A stretch of DNA of 31,554 nt, taken from assembly GCA_945861305.1 (NCBI GenBank), contig CAMATW010000030.1, forward strand, positions 1 through 31,554, written 5' to 3'. This DNA is from Bordetella parapertussis (lineage in GTDB: Bacteria > Pseudomonadota > Gammaproteobacteria > Burkholderiales > Burkholderiaceae_C). Each line of letters begins with the position of its first letter. Within the stretch, counting starts at the first letter, position 1. Position numbers and translations under genes: made by a program. Shown here piece after piece: positions 1 to 9,250 of this stretch. Below the pieces are notes generated by a model, which worked only from the letters and a program-made list of their open reading frames with translations, had not been told where the DNA came from and ran no database searches.

Positions 1-353
1 GCTTTTTTTTGTTATTGCTCAAGCCGTCATTGCAAGCGCAGCGAAGCAATCTTTCATGGCATCGAAACATGACGCAACGCCACCCGACCATGGGGACACA
101 TTTTGCTGCTCTTTCGCTCACAAAATGGTCCCCAGACCGATTGGCTTAGACGATGTATCTTGGGTTTACGAAGGACCCACTTCAGCTGCCGAGGGCAGCG
201 GATCGGCTGCGTAGCGAACGTCGCAGCTTTGCTGCGGTGAGCGGCAGGCGAACCGCTGGTCTCGGCAAGCAACCAGCAGTTTGCTTCGGCCTCGCAATGA
301 CGGGTGATTGCTTCGCTGCTCTCGCAATGACACCAATCGGGCAAAATGGGGGG
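1..353. repeat. Gene-free region upstream of moaA with dispersed short repeats
   Basis: This stretch before the moaA start holds no convincing gene. Positions 26-51 carry a 26-nt unit that begins GTCATTGC and ends GCGAAGCAATC. A copy in inverted orientation lies at 306-331 and matches at 24 of 26 positions. A shorter copy of one end (CTCGCAATGAC) lies at 291-301. Units of this kind, reading roughly CATTGCGAGCGAAGCGAAGC, are scattered between genes in many bacterial genomes. A small hairpin with arms CGCAGC/GCTGCG lies near 221-236. Open frames that cross the region are made of repeat sequence and encode nothing recognisable. Confidence 0.6.
91..134. repeat. Imperfect inverted repeat (GGGGAC-type hairpin)
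   Basis: TGGGGACACATTTTG at 91-105 and CAAAATGGTCCCCA at 121-134 are complementary apart from one bulged base and enclose a 15-nt loop. Palindromes built around GGGGAC are common REP-like elements linked to REP-associated tyrosine transposases in proteobacteria. That link is inference here, since no transposase gene is present. It could also act as a terminator for a gene left of the window, but no T-run follows. Confidence 0.45.
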
Positions 354-1511
354 ATGTCTGAACGTGTGATCCCCCTGCTTGACCAGCGCAACCGCCCTGC
401 CGTTGTTCCCGACAAAGCCATTGTGCCCAACGGTTTGTTGGGCGACCAACGCGGTCGTCCCCTGCGCGACCTGCGCATCAGCGTCACCGACCGTTGCAAC
501 TTCCGCTGCAACTACTGCATGCCCAAGGAAGTCTTCAACAACGATTACAAATACCTGCCGCATTCATCGCTTTTAAGCTTTGAGGAAATCACCCGCATTG
601 CCTCGCTGTTTGTGTCGCACGGCGTGCAAAAGCTGCGCTTGACAGGTGGTGAGCCGCTGTTGCGCAAAAACTTGGAAGTACTGATCGAACAACTGGCCGC
701 ACTTCGCACCCCCGAAGGCAAGCCCCTTGACCTGACCCTCACCACCAACGGCTCGCTGCTGCGCCGAAAAGCGGCTGGCTTGAAGGCTGCAGGTTTGCAG
801 CGCGTGACGGTCAGCTTGGACGGCCTGAATGACGACATCTTTCGCGCGATGAACGATGTGGACTTCCCTGTGGCGGATGTGCTGGACGGCATCGAAGCGG
901 CCAAAGAAGCGGGTTTAGGGCTTGATGCCAAAGGCGGTTTCAGCGGCCTGAAGATCAATATGGTGGTAAAGAAAAGCACCAACTTGAGCGAGATCATCCC
1001 CATGGCCCGACATTTCCGAGGCAGCGGCATCACTTTGCGCTTCATCGAGTACATGGATGTGGGTGAAACCAATGGCTGGCAAATGGACGAGGTGCTGCCC
1101 TCGGCTGAGCTCATTCAGTTACTGCAAACCGAATTCCCGCTGGTGCCTCTTGAGGCCTCTGCGCCAGGCGAAACCGCGCAGCGCTGGGGCTATGCCAATG
1201 TACTAGGTGTGTTTGACCCTGCCTTGGGCGAAGTCGGCGTCATCAGCAGCGTGACCCAAGCTTTTTGTGGCGACTGCAACCGCGCCCGCCTATCGACCGA
1301 AGGTCAGCTGTACCTGTGCTTGTTTGCAGCAAAAGGCCACGACCTGCGCAGCCTCTTGCGCAATGGGGCCTCGGACGCTGACATTGCCTCGGCAATTGGC
1401 CTTATTTGGAACGAGCGTGACGACCGCTACTCGGAGTTACGCGGCCTGAACCTTCAGCCCCTGCCCGCACCTGGCCAAAAGCGCGTCGAAATGAGCTACA
1501 TCGGCGGCTGA
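354..1511 (+). CDS. moaA: GTP 3',8-cyclase MoaA
   Basis: MoaA is a radical-SAM enzyme that, with MoaC, converts GTP to cyclic pyranopterin monophosphate, the first step of molybdenum cofactor synthesis. From the ATG at 354 the protein has 385 residues. The radical-SAM cluster motif is C48-x3-C52-x2-C55 within [17 protein letters not shown]. The second, GTP-binding [4Fe-4S] cluster is C305-x2-C308-x13-C322. The chain ends in Gly-Gly, the functional tail typical of MoaA. The frame stays open upstream to 153, but that part is translated repeat DNA; a G-rich Shine-Dalgarno stretch (GGGGGG) lies directly before the 354 ATG, so I chose this start. The stop overlaps the mobA start by one base (TGATG), which suggests translational coupling. 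Confidence 0.96.
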   Translation: MSERVIPLLDQRNRPAVVPDKAIVPNGLLGDQRGRPLRDLRISVTDRCNFRCNYCMPKEVFNNDYKYLPHSSLLSFEEITRIASLFVSHGVQKLRLTGGEPLLRKNLEVLIEQLAALRTPEGKPLDLTLTTNGSLLRRKAAGLKAAGLQRVTVSLDGLNDDIFRAMNDVDFPVADVLDGIEAAKEAGLGLDAKGGFSGLKINMVVKKSTNLSEIIPMARHFRGSGITLRFIEYMDVGETNGWQMDEVLPSAELIQLLQTEFPLVPLEASAPGETAQRWGYANVLGVFDPALGEVGVISSVTQAFCGDCNRARLSTEGQLYLCLFAAKGHDLRSLLRNGASDADIASAIGLIWNERDDRYSELRGLNLQPLPAPGQKRVEMSYIGG

Positions 1512-2137
1512 TGGTCGCGCCAACGCCTGACAACATCACTGGCTGGGTATTGGCCGGCGGTCAAGCTCAACGCATGGGCGGGGTAGACAAAGGCTTGCAA
1601 CTCTTCCAAGGCCAAGCCTTGGCATTACGCGCAGCCAAGCGCTTACAGACCCAAGTCCACATTGTCAAACTCAATGCGAATCGTCATCTATCAGACTATG
1701 CAAGCTGGGGCTACGAGGTCCACCCCGATAGCTTGAGCGGCTATGCAGGACCCTTGGCAGGCATGCTGACAGGTTTGCAACATTGCGATACCGAATGGCT
1801 GCTGTGCGTGCCTTGCGACAGTCCCATTTTCCCGCTGGATTTGGCTTACCGCCTTGGCATAGCGGTGGACGAAGAACAATCGTCAATGGCTGTTGCATGG
1901 GCGCCAGAGCCCAATGCAAAGGGTGACACTGTTTGCCGACCCCAACCGGTGTTTTGCTTGCTGCATCGTTCTTTGCAAATAAGCATGAGTGATTTTTTGC
2001 AAAGTGGGGGGCGCAAGATTGACGCTTGGACCACGCAACACGCCAATGCGCGAATGGATTTCAACCTGCCCCACGATACCCGCCATGCGTTTGCCAACGC
2101 CAACACATGGCAGGAATTGAAAGACTTGGAAGGCTAA
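1511..2137 (+). CDS. mobA: Molybdenum cofactor guanylyltransferase MobA
   Basis: MobA transfers GMP from GTP to molybdopterin, making the guanine dinucleotide form of the cofactor used by DMSO-reductase-family enzymes. The 208-residue protein has the nucleotidyltransferase signature near its N-terminus, LAGGQAQRMGG followed by DKGL (residues 14-29), where Arg21 and Lys27 belong to the GTP-binding loop. The segment LLCVPCDSP around residue 100 holds the metal-binding Asp of the family. Length is normal for MobA. It overlaps moaA by one base and is surely co-transcribed with it. Its stop overlaps the stop of the convergent RND transporter gene by four bases (shared CTAA), so no separate terminator fits between them. 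Confidence 0.93.
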   Translation: MVAPTPDNITGWVLAGGQAQRMGGVDKGLQLFQGQALALRAAKRLQTQVHIVKLNANRHLSDYASWGYEVHPDSLSGYAGPLAGMLTGLQHCDTEWLLCVPCDSPIFPLDLAYRLGIAVDEEQSSMAVAWAPEPNAKGDTVCRPQPVFCLLHRSLQISMSDFLQSGGRKIDAWTTQHANARMDFNLPHDTRHAFANANTWQELKDLEG

Positions 2138-5100
2138 GCGGTTTTTGTTGAAACCGAGTCGTCGTCCTCGAAAACCGTTTGAATCGGCCCAGGCGTTGCC
2201 TTGCGGGCAAATAAGGAGTACATGGTGGGCACCACAAAGATAGTCAGCAAAGTACCCAAGGACATGCCGCCCACAATCACCCAACCAATTTGCTGACGGC
2301 TTTCCGAACCAGCGCCGGTAGCCAAGGCCAAGGGAATGGCCCCAAGCACCATGGCGCCGGTGGTCATCAAGATCGGGCGTAAACGCAAGGTGGCCGATTT
2401 ATGAACAGCGTCTATGGCACTCATGCCCGTCATACGCAATTGGTTGGCAAACTCGACAATCAAAATGCCGTGCTTGGTGATCAAGCCCACCAAGGTGATT
2501 AGCCCAATTTGGCTGAACACATTCAGGGTACTGCCTGTCCATTGCAAGGCCAACAAGGCCCCCACCATGGACAAAGGCACCGAGAGCAAGATGACAAACG
2601 GGTCGACAAAACTCTCGAACTGTGCAGCCAACACCAAGAAAATGAACACCAAGGCCAAGACAAACACGCTGGTCAGTGAACCTGAGGACTGCACGAACTC
2701 ACGCGAATTGCCATTGACATCGGTGGAATAACCCGTCTTAAGAACTTTGCCCGTGACTTCCTTCATGAAGCTCAGCGCCTGCCCCAAAGAATAGGTGGGT
2801 GCCAAATTGGCTGTGAAGGTGACGCTGCGACGCTGCGCAAAGTGATTGAGTTCACGCGGCACCACCACTTCCTTCATTTTGACCAAGGCCGACAAAGGCA
2901 CCATGGTGTCAGCGCGGCCTCGAACAAAAATCTTCTCCACATCCATGGGGGTGTTGCGGTTCTTGGCCTCAGTTTGCACCACCACGTCGTACTTTTCGCC
3001 TTCGCGCTTGTATTGGGTCACGCTGCGCCCGCCCATGGCGGTTTCCACCGCACGGGCGATGACGTCGACAGGGATGCCCAAATCAGCGGCACGCTCACGG
3101 TCAACCTCTAAGCTGATCTCTGGCTTATTCAAGCGCAAGTCCACATCCAAGCTGACGATGCCAGGGTTTTTGGCTACTTCATCTTGAATGGTCTTGGTCA
3201 CTTTGGCCAAGTTTTCATAGCTGTCGTTGGTCAACACCACAAAATTGAAAGGCCGCTCGCGAAAGGCTTGCCCCAAAGAAGGCGGCGTGATGGGAAAGGC
3301 CATCACACCTGACATGCCACCCATGGCGGGCATCATTTCACGCGCCATATCCAAGGTACTGCGTTGGCGTTCATCCCAAGGCAAAGCACCCAAAAACACC
3401 GCACCTTGGGCAACTGTGGGGTTGCCCACCACCGCAAAAAATTTATCGAACTCGCTGTATTTGCGGCCGATTTTTTCCAACATATTGACGTATTTTTGGG
3501 TGTAATCCAGCGTCGCGCCGTCAGGTCCATTGATGATGACCAAGATCACACCACGGTCTTCCATGGGGGCTAACTCGCTCTTGGCATTGATGAACAAATG
3601 GTAAGAGCCATAGGCCGCCAACACCATGACGCCCACCACCAACCAACGGCGTGAAAACTCGAAACCCCCAAAGCGCCAACCGGTCAGAGTCCAGCGCAAT
3701 AATTGGCCATAGCCTCGGGTAAGTGAGTCAAGCATGCGCCCCATGCCACGGTCAAATAACGAGGGCTTGGGGATGTGTTTGAGGAGTTTGGAACACATCA
3801 TGGGCGAAAGCGACAAGGCCACCACGCCGGACACCATGACAGATCCGGCCAAGGCCAAAGCAAATTCGGCAAACAACCTGCCGGTACGCCCTGGGGTGAA
3901 GGCCAAGGGGGCGAATACCGCCACCAAGGTCAGTGTCATGGCAACTACTGCAAAGCCAATTTCGCGCACGCCCTTGATAGAAGCAGCAAATGGCTCCATG
4001 CCCTCTTCGATGTAGCGGTAAATGTTCTCGAGCACAACGATGGAATCGTCGACCACCAAACCAATGGCCAGAACCAGCGCCAACAGGGTAAGTGAATTGA
4101 TGGAAAAGCCAAACAAGGCCATCAGCGCAAAAGTGCCGATCAGTGACACCGGAATGGTGATGAGCGGGATGATGGAGGCTCTGAGGGTTCGCAAAAACAC
4201 AAAGATAACCAAAGAAACCAAGGCGGCGGCCTCGAAGATGGTTTTAAAAACCGCTTCAATAGATTTTTCAATGAACACCGATGAGTCGTTGGCGACCTCG
4301 ATGTTGACCCCAGGCGGCAGGCTTTCCTTGATGCGCGGCATCATGGCAGTGATGGCTTTGCTAAGTTCCAAAGGGTTGGCGGTGGAGTTGCGAAGAACGC
4401 CCAACGCAATTGATTCGTTGCCGTTGTAGCGAACCGAATACCGCTCCGCCAAGGGACCTTGCTCTATGCGGGCAACGTCACTCAGTCGAATAGCCATGCC
4501 ATTGACATTACGAATCACAATATCGCCAAACTCTTCGGGCTTGCGCAAATCGGTGGCTGTAGTGATATTGAACTCACGCATCTGGCTCTCTACCCTGCCA
4601 GCAGGTACCTCCACATTCGACTTGCGCAAAGCATCCTCAATGTCTTGGGTGGTCAAGCGGTAGGCAGCGAGTCGATCGGTATCGAGCCAAACCCGCATGG
4701 CGTACTTGCGCTCACCAAAAATACGCACATCCGCCACACCAGGCGCGGTTTGCATCATTGGCTTGGCAATGCGGTTGGCCAAGTCAGTGAGTTGCAAGGT
4801 GTTCATGGTGTCGGAACTGAAGGACAACCAAATGACTGGTTGTGCATCCGCTTCGACCTTGGCAATAACGGGCTCATCGATACCCACGGGTAGGCGCTGG
4901 CGAACACGTGACACTTTGTCGCGCACATCAGAGGCAGCAGCATCGGGGTCACGCGTTAACAAAAATTTAACGGTGATTTGGCTTTGCTCTTGGCGGCTGA
5001 TGGAGGTGATGACGTCCAAGCCCTCCACACCCGAAAGCGAGTCTTCCAGTACTTTGCTGACTTGCGACTCCACCACTGCGCTTGACGCACCGACGTAACG

Positions 5101-5247
5101 GGTTTCCACCGTCACCGTGGGGTTGTCAATCTTGGGGTACTCACGAATCACCAAGCGGTTGAAAGACACCACGCCGACCAACACAATCAGCAAGGACAAG
5201 ACGGTGGCGAATACCGGCCGGCGTATCGACAGCTCTGGCAGTTGCAT
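2134..5247 (-). CDS. RND efflux transporter, inner-membrane subunit (HAE1/AcrB type)
   Basis: This is a proton-driven inner-membrane pump of the resistance-nodulation-division family, 1037 residues from the chosen start. The protein begins MQLPELSIRRPVFA, the usual N-terminus of AcrB/MdtB-like pumps. Residues Asp400-Asp401 in TM4 (AIGLVVDDSIVVLENI) match the proton-relay aspartates of AcrB, and LITKHGILIVEFANQLR near residue 930 carries the TM10 lysine. This supports the HAE1 (drug and amphiphile) class over heavy-metal pumps. The frame is open 22 codons further upstream, but that extension lies inside the adaptor gene; the ATG at 5247 follows the adaptor stop after one base. No outer-membrane TolC-like gene is adjacent, so the pump probably uses one encoded elsewhere. 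The substrate cannot be told from sequence. Confidence 0.95.
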   Translation of the reverse strand: MQLPELSIRRPVFATVLSLLIVLVGVVSFNRLVIREYPKIDNPTVTVETRYVGASSAVVESQVSKVLEDSLSGVEGLDVITSISRQEQSQITVKFLLTRDPDAAASDVRDKVSRVRQRLPVGIDEPVIAKVEADAQPVIWLSFSSDTMNTLQLTDLANRIAKPMMQTAPGVADVRIFGERKYAMRVWLDTDRLAAYRLTTQDIEDALRKSNVEVPAGRVESQMREFNITTATDLRKPEEFGDIVIRNVNGMAIRLSDVARIEQGPLAERYSVRYNGNESIALGVLRNSTANPLELSKAITAMMPRIKESLPPGVNIEVANDSSVFIEKSIEAVFKTIFEAAALVSLVIFVFLRTLRASIIPLITIPVSLIGTFALMALFGFSINSLTLLALVLAIGLVVDDSIVVLENIYRYIEEGMEPFAASIKGVREIGFAVVAMTLTLVAVFAPLAFTPGRTGRLFAEFALALAGSVMVSGVVALSLSPMMCSKLLKHIPKPSLFDRGMGRMLDSLTRGYGQLLRWTLTGWRFGGFEFSRRWLVVGVMVLAAYGSYHLFINAKSELAPMEDRGVILVIINGPDGATLDYTQKYVNMLEKIGRKYSEFDKFFAVVGNPTVAQGAVFLGALPWDERQRSTLDMAREMMPAMGGMSGVMAFPITPPSLGQAFRERPFNFVVLTNDSYENLAKVTKTIQDEVAKNPGIVSLDVDLRLNKPEISLEVDRERAADLGIPVDVIARAVETAMGGRSVTQYKREGEKYDVVVQTEAKNRNTPMDVEKIFVRGRADTMVPLSALVKMKEVVVPRELNHFAQRRSVTFTANLAPTYSLGQALSFMKEVTGKVLKTGYSTDVNGNSREFVQSSGSLTSVFVLALVFIFLVLAAQFESFVDPFVILLSVPLSMVGALLALQWTGSTLNVFSQIGLITLVGLITKHGILIVEFANQLRMTGMSAIDAVHKSATLRLRPILMTTGAMVLGAIPLALATGAGSESRQQIGWVIVGGMSLGTLLTIFVVPTMYSLFARKATPGPIQTVFEDDDSVSTKTA

Positions 5248-5248
5248 C

Positions 5249-6565
5249 TCAGTTCCTAGACTCGGCGACACGCAAAGCGGTGCCATCTTTTTGCAGTCGA
5301 TGCTGGCCAGCAACCACCACAGTGTCCTGGGCAGTCAAGCCAGACAAAATTTCAACCCGCCCAGGGTGGCGAGCGCCCAACTTGACCTCGGTACGCAAGG
5401 ACACTAGCTTGGTGTCTGGCGGCAAAGGGCCTGCACCAGGTATGGCTTCGGGTGGCACCACACGGATGACAAATTGCTTGCCGCCCATGGGAACGATGGC
5501 CTCTTCAGGTATGGACAAAGCCTCATTCTTAAGAGCAAACAAGGCATTAACACGGGCAAACATGCCGGGTCGCAAAGGACCCGCAGGCGTAAATTTGTCC
5601 ATGACTTGCAAAGGCCTTGGCGGGCAGGCTGCGTCGGGGGGTGTGGGGCTGGGGGTGGCCACTGCGGGCTCCAAGGGTTTAAGAGTTGCAGCGCCTTTTT
5701 TGGTGGCTGATTCACCGGGCCCGTCATTGCGCAAAACAGCTCTCACGCTGATAGAACGGCCATTGGCGTCAATCAAGGGATCAATCGCCTCGACGCGAGC
5801 TTGGTAAGTACTTCCCGACAAGGCGTCAATCACCACCTCCACGGTTTGCTTGGGTGACAGCTTGCTTTGATAGCGCTCAGGCAATCGGAAATCGACATAC
5901 AGCTGCGTGAGGTCTTCCAAGTTCACCATGTCGGCACCATCTTTGACAAAGTCGCCTAAGTTGATATTTCGCAAGCCCACAGTGCCGCTGAATGGCGCCA
6001 CGATACGCATACGCTCCCAACGCGCACAGGTGAGCGCCACCTGCGCCTGGGCCACTTGCAAAATGGCTTGGCTTTCATCCAGCGAACGTTGGGCAATAAA
6101 GCCTTTCTCCACTAAGTCTTGGTTGCGTTTGTGGTTGGCCTGCGCGATGGACATTTGCGCTTGCGCTTGTTGTATTTCAGCGCGCTGCAGGGTGTCATCG
6201 AGTTGCACCAACATCTGCCCTTTGCGCACTTGGCTGCCGTCAGCAAAACCCAAAGCGACCACGCGACCAGCGACTTCTGGGCGAAGCATGATGTTTTGGC
6301 GTGACTTCAATGTACCCACGGTTTGCGCATCGTCGCGCAAGGTGGCTTGTTCAACTTTGGCGACTTCAACGCCCATGGCGCGAGGCGGTCCAGCGGGAGC
6401 GCCACTAGGGCCGGCCCCAGGTGCAACCGAAGGTGCAACTGGTTTGGCGCCAGTAGCAGCGGGGGCAGACGACGCAACGGGTTTGTTTTGATACCACCAG
6501 CCGCCCACAGCAGCCACCGCAATGCCAGCAACCGCAAATGCGGTGATCATGTTTTTCGAAGCCAT
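5249..6565 (-). CDS. RND efflux periplasmic adaptor (membrane fusion protein)
   Basis: The 438-residue adaptor links the downstream RND pump to an outer-membrane channel. Residues 6-25 form an N-terminal membrane anchor, followed by a Pro/Ala-rich linker (about 28-64). The first half of the lipoyl/barrel-sandwich domain starts near 85 (QNIMLRPEVAGRV). A helical hairpin of Gln/Ala-rich repeats spans about 125-185, the second lipoyl half follows (APFSGTVGLRNINLGDFV, about 190-207), then the beta-barrel domain. Residues about 281-329 are a Lys/Pro-rich segment interrupting the barrel domain, and a second Pro-rich insert lies near 366-386; both make it longer than AcrA (397 residues). The stop precedes the transporter ATG by one base, indicating tight coupling. 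The rnhA gene lies 37 bases upstream on the same strand. Confidence 0.93.
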   Translation of the reverse strand: MASKNMITAFAVAGIAVAAVGGWWYQNKPVASSAPAATGAKPVAPSVAPGAGPSGAPAGPPRAMGVEVAKVEQATLRDDAQTVGTLKSRQNIMLRPEVAGRVVALGFADGSQVRKGQMLVQLDDTLQRAEIQQAQAQMSIAQANHKRNQDLVEKGFIAQRSLDESQAILQVAQAQVALTCARWERMRIVAPFSGTVGLRNINLGDFVKDGADMVNLEDLTQLYVDFRLPERYQSKLSPKQTVEVVIDALSGSTYQARVEAIDPLIDANGRSISVRAVLRNDGPGESATKKGAATLKPLEPAVATPSPTPPDAACPPRPLQVMDKFTPAGPLRPGMFARVNALFALKNEALSIPEEAIVPMGGKQFVIRVVPPEAIPGAGPLPPDTKLVSLRTEVKLGARHPGRVEILSGLTAQDTVVVAGQHRLQKDGTALRVAESRN

Positions 6566-6602
6566 AAGCGATCAAAAACCCTTGAAAGATGTCAGGTCAT
6601 TA

Positions 6603-7049
6603 TCAACCCGATTGGACCGCCGCCACACCCTGATTTGCCAAGGCATCGGCTCGCTCATTTCCGGGATCGCCAGAATGGCCTTTGACCCAACGCCAGTCAA
6701 TATGGTGTCCGCTTTGAGACACCACCTCGTCCAAAACTTGCCAAAGGTCCGCATTTTTGACAGCTTGCTTGGACGCGGTACGCCATCCCCGCGCCTTCCA
6801 ACTGGGCAGCCATTCGGTGATGCCTTTGCGAACATACTCGCTGTCTAGGTAGAGGTGCACTTGACAAGGATGCTTCAAGGCTTGCAGCGCTTGAATCACC
6901 GCCATCAATTCCATGCGGTTGTTGGTGGTGTGCAATTCACCACCAAACAAATCGCGCTCGGTTTCGCTGTAGCTCAAAAAAGCGCCCCAACCACCAGGAC
7001 CAGGGTTGCCTTTGCAAGCACCATCGGTGTAAATGGTGACCAGCTTCAT
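6603..7049 (-). CDS. rnhA: Ribonuclease HI
   Basis: RNase HI cleaves the RNA strand of RNA-DNA hybrids, removing R-loops and primers. From the ATG at 7049 the protein has 148 residues. The catalytic acids are visible at D9 ([16 protein letters not shown]), E47 (NNRMELMA), D69 (LYLDSEYV) and D135 (NERADALA), with H125 in KGHSG. This is the full E. coli-type active site. The open frame extends 23 codons upstream, but that part is out-of-frame sequence of the preceding methyltransferase gene; the chosen start overlaps its stop as ATGA. The pairing with a YafS-like methyltransferase is also found in E. coli (yafS next to rnhA), although there rnhA lies on the opposite strand. Here the two are in one transcription unit. 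Confidence 0.96.
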   Translation of the reverse strand: MKLVTIYTDGACKGNPGPGGWGAFLSYSETERDLFGGELHTTNNRMELMAVIQALQALKHPCQVHLYLDSEYVRKGITEWLPSWKARGWRTASKQAVKNADLWQVLDEVVSQSGHHIDWRWVKGHSGDPGNERADALANQGVAAVQSG

Positions 7050-7819
7050 GGCCTGTGCTCGCTCGCGTTCACCGTGGGAACAGCGCTGACGGCTGTCTTG
7101 CGGGCCGCCTTTTTCCATTTTGGGCTGATGAGATGCATACCGCGTACGCGTTTAATGGCCACCAAAAAATACACTGAGCCCAAGATGGGCCACCAACGGT
7201 CACCCGCCTTGTCCATCCAAGCAAAGCGCTGCAACCATTTGTCTGACTGGAAAGAGGGTCGGTAAGCCCCAAAACATCCACCTTCAATATCAAAACTGAG
7301 CAAGCGCAACCAATCGCGCAGACGCCAAGACGCAATAAAGTCGACTTGCGGGGGCAAAAATGGGGCTTGCCAACCCAAGCGGGCATACGCCCTGGCACGT
7401 TGTTGGCGCATGCCCCAAAGACTGAGCGGGTTAAAGCCGCAAATCACCACTCGGCCATCTGGCACCAACACCCTTTCGACTTCACGCAAACAACTGTGTG
7501 GATCACGGCTGAGCTCTAGGGTGTGAGGCATGACCACCAAATCGAGGCTTTGCTCGGAGAAAGGCAAAGCCACATCATCGGTCAATAAACTGGGCACAGC
7601 GTCCTTGGCGGGCTGGTTTTCACTCACCCAGCAGTGCCGTATGCGACTGCTTTTCAGGGCTGGCAGGCTTGACAAGCCCAACTGCAAAGCGTGGTAGCCA
7701 AAGATGTCGGCAATCACCTTGTCAAACTGGCGCGACTCCCATTCGCGCAGGTAGGTGCCGGCAGGTGTTTGCAGCCAATCGTTCAAGTCCAAAGAGGTTT
7801 CTATAATTTGAGGATCCAT
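7046..7819 (-). CDS. SAM-dependent methyltransferase, YafS-like
   Basis: A 257-residue class I methyltransferase-like protein of unknown substrate. The segment [28 protein letters not shown] (about 82-109) is the methyltransferase core motif, followed by [25 protein letters not shown], the usual strand-4/5 region. A clear GxGxG motif I is not present, as is usual in this subfamily. The C-terminal tail is Lys/Arg-rich. Its place directly before rnhA and beside mltD matches the mltD/gloB/yafS/rnhA neighbourhood of gamma- and betaproteobacteria, hence the YafS-like call. The ATG (7819-7817) overlaps the ATG of divergent mltD (7818-7820), so its promoter must lie inside mltD. No good Shine-Dalgarno sequence precedes it, so the exact start is less sure than the gene. 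Confidence 0.85.
   Translation of the reverse strand: MDPQIIETSLDLNDWLQTPAGTYLREWESRQFDKVIADIFGYHALQLGLSSLPALKSSRIRHCWVSENQPAKDAVPSLLTDDVALPFSEQSLDLVVMPHTLELSRDPHSCLREVERVLVPDGRVVICGFNPLSLWGMRQQRARAYARLGWQAPFLPPQVDFIASWRLRDWLRLLSFDIEGGCFGAYRPSFQSDKWLQRFAWMDKAGDRWWPILGSVYFLVAIKRVRGMHLISPKWKKAARKTAVSAVPTVNASEHRP
7802..7807 (+). promoter_or_regulatory. Possible -10 element for mltD
   Basis: A perfect TATAAT lies 10 bases before the mltD ATG, inside codons 5-6 of the divergent methyltransferase gene. Initiation about 7 bases downstream would give an mRNA with only a few bases before the start codon, leaving GAGGAT as a cramped ribosome site. No good -35 hexamer is seen at the right distance. This is a motif match only. 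Confidence 0.3.
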
Positions 7820-9248
7820 GAAAAACCAATATCACCGACAACGCTTGGGCGTTTTGTATATGCTGCCCATTCTATTCAGCCTTCTTTCGCTCTCGTCCAT
7901 CACTGCATATGCACAGTCAAGCCAAGCTGATGCACCAATAGAAACCACCGAACTGCAAGCCCTGCCGGACAAGGCGCCAAGCGGCCACATCATCACCGAG
8001 GTGGAAATTCCTGCGGACCTGTGGACGCGCATACGCCGTGGCTTTGCCATGCCAGATCTGCAAGTTGACATGGTCCAAGAGCGCGAGCAGTGGTACGCCA
8101 ACCGCCCTGATTACATCGAGCGCATGACGGCTCGCTCAAGCAAATACCTCTACCACATCGTTGAAGAAATTGAACGCCGCGGAATGCCCACCGAACTGGC
8201 TTTGCTGCCGTTTATTGAAAGTGCGTTCAATCCGCAGGCTGTGTCATCTGCCCGCGCCAGTGGTATGTGGCAGTTCATGCCGCGCACCGGCAAAGACTTT
8301 GACTTGAAACAAAACGCTTTCCGCGACGATCGCCGCGATGTGCTTGCCTCGACCCGCGCAGCACTGGACTATTTGCAGCGCCTGCATGGCATGTTCGGCG
8401 ACTGGCACCTGGCTTTGGCCGCCTACAACTGGGGGGAAGGCAATGTAGGCAAAGCTGTCAACCGTAACCAGAAAGCGGGTCAAGGCATCGCCTACACCGA
8501 CTTGCGTATGCCAGCAGAGACCCGCCTGTATGTTCCCAAATTGCAGGCGATGAAGAACTTGGTCGCCAACCCACAGGGCAAGGGTATTCAACTGCCCTAC
8601 ATTCCAAATCACCCCTACTTCAAAACCGTGCCCTTGCCTCGGGACATGGATGTGGCCTTGGTCGCTCGCTTGGCCGAAGTACCTATTGAAGATTTCAAAG
8701 CCCTCAACCCCTCGGCACACCGGCCGGTCTTGTTGGCGGGGGGTACATCTCAAATTCTTGTGCCTTGGGACAACGCCGAAATTTTCGACCGCAATATGGC
8801 TGCCTATGAAGGTCGCTTGGCGAGTTGGACAGTCTGGGTGGCGTCCAAAAACATGAAGGTTCCAGAGGCCGCCAAAAAAGTCGGCATGAGTGAAGAAGAC
8901 ATGCGCAGTGTCAACAAAATACCGCCACGCATGCTCATCAAAGCCGGCTCTGCCCTGTTGGTTCCGCGTCCTAGCAAACAAGAAAAAGACGTCACATCCA
9001 AAGTGGCGGATAACGGCCAATTGAATTTAGCCCCCGAAGTCGTTTTGCGCAAGCAAGTCATTAAGGCGCGCAAAAAAGACACTTTGGCCAGCGTTGCCAA
9101 ACGCTACAAAATCGCTGCAGCCGATGTGGCTAAATGGAACAGTATGTCGCTTGAGAGTGTCCTCAAGCCAGGTCAAAAACTGGTGTTGATGCTGCCTGGC
9201 AAAGCGGGGGGCAAAAACAAAAAAGCCATTCGGCGCAACAAAGGCTAA
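7818..9248 (+). CDS. mltD: Membrane-bound lytic murein transglycosylase D
   Basis: MltD cleaves the N-acetylmuramic acid to N-acetylglucosamine bond of peptidoglycan, forming 1,6-anhydromuramic ends. The 476-residue protein begins with a signal peptide (basic MKNQYHRQR, then a hydrophobic stretch, likely cut after AYA near residue 32). The SLT domain spans about 105-230, with the catalytic Glu134 in ALLPFIESAFNPQAVSSARASG, then GMWQFMPRTG and ALAAYNWGEGNV. Two LysM-type peptidoglycan-binding repeats follow, about 337-383 and 413-459, and the tail is very basic (GGKNKKAIRRNKG). There is no lipobox, unlike E. coli MltD, so it may be soluble in the periplasm. The start ATG shares two bases with the divergent methyltransferase ATG; AGGA lies close upstream. 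An in-frame ATG at 7860 would remove the basic n-region and is less likely. Confidence 0.94.
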   Translation: MKNQYHRQRLGVLYMLPILFSLLSLSSITAYAQSSQADAPIETTELQALPDKAPSGHIITEVEIPADLWTRIRRGFAMPDLQVDMVQEREQWYANRPDYIERMTARSSKYLYHIVEEIERRGMPTELALLPFIESAFNPQAVSSARASGMWQFMPRTGKDFDLKQNAFRDDRRDVLASTRAALDYLQRLHGMFGDWHLALAAYNWGEGNVGKAVNRNQKAGQGIAYTDLRMPAETRLYVPKLQAMKNLVANPQGKGIQLPYIPNHPYFKTVPLPRDMDVALVARLAEVPIEDFKALNPSAHRPVLLAGGTSQILVPWDNAEIFDRNMAAYEGRLASWTVWVASKNMKVPEAAKKVGMSEEDMRSVNKIPPRMLIKAGSALLVPRPSKQEKDVTSKVADNGQLNLAPEVVLRKQVIKARKKDTLASVAKRYKIAAADVAKWNSMSLESVLKPGQKLVLMLPGKAGGKNKKAIRRNKG

Positions 9249-9250
9249 GG

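Noticed and set aside
153..353. N-terminal extension of MoaA
   Set aside because: The codons are repeat sequence, the family N-terminus fits the ATG at 354, and a G-rich ribosome site lies directly before it.
1..353. A molybdenum cofactor riboswitch before moaA
   Set aside because: I could not find the conserved core; the region is explained by dispersed repeats.
8244..9020. A 258-codon open frame on the minus strand
   Set aside because: It is a shadow of mltD with no recognisable domain.
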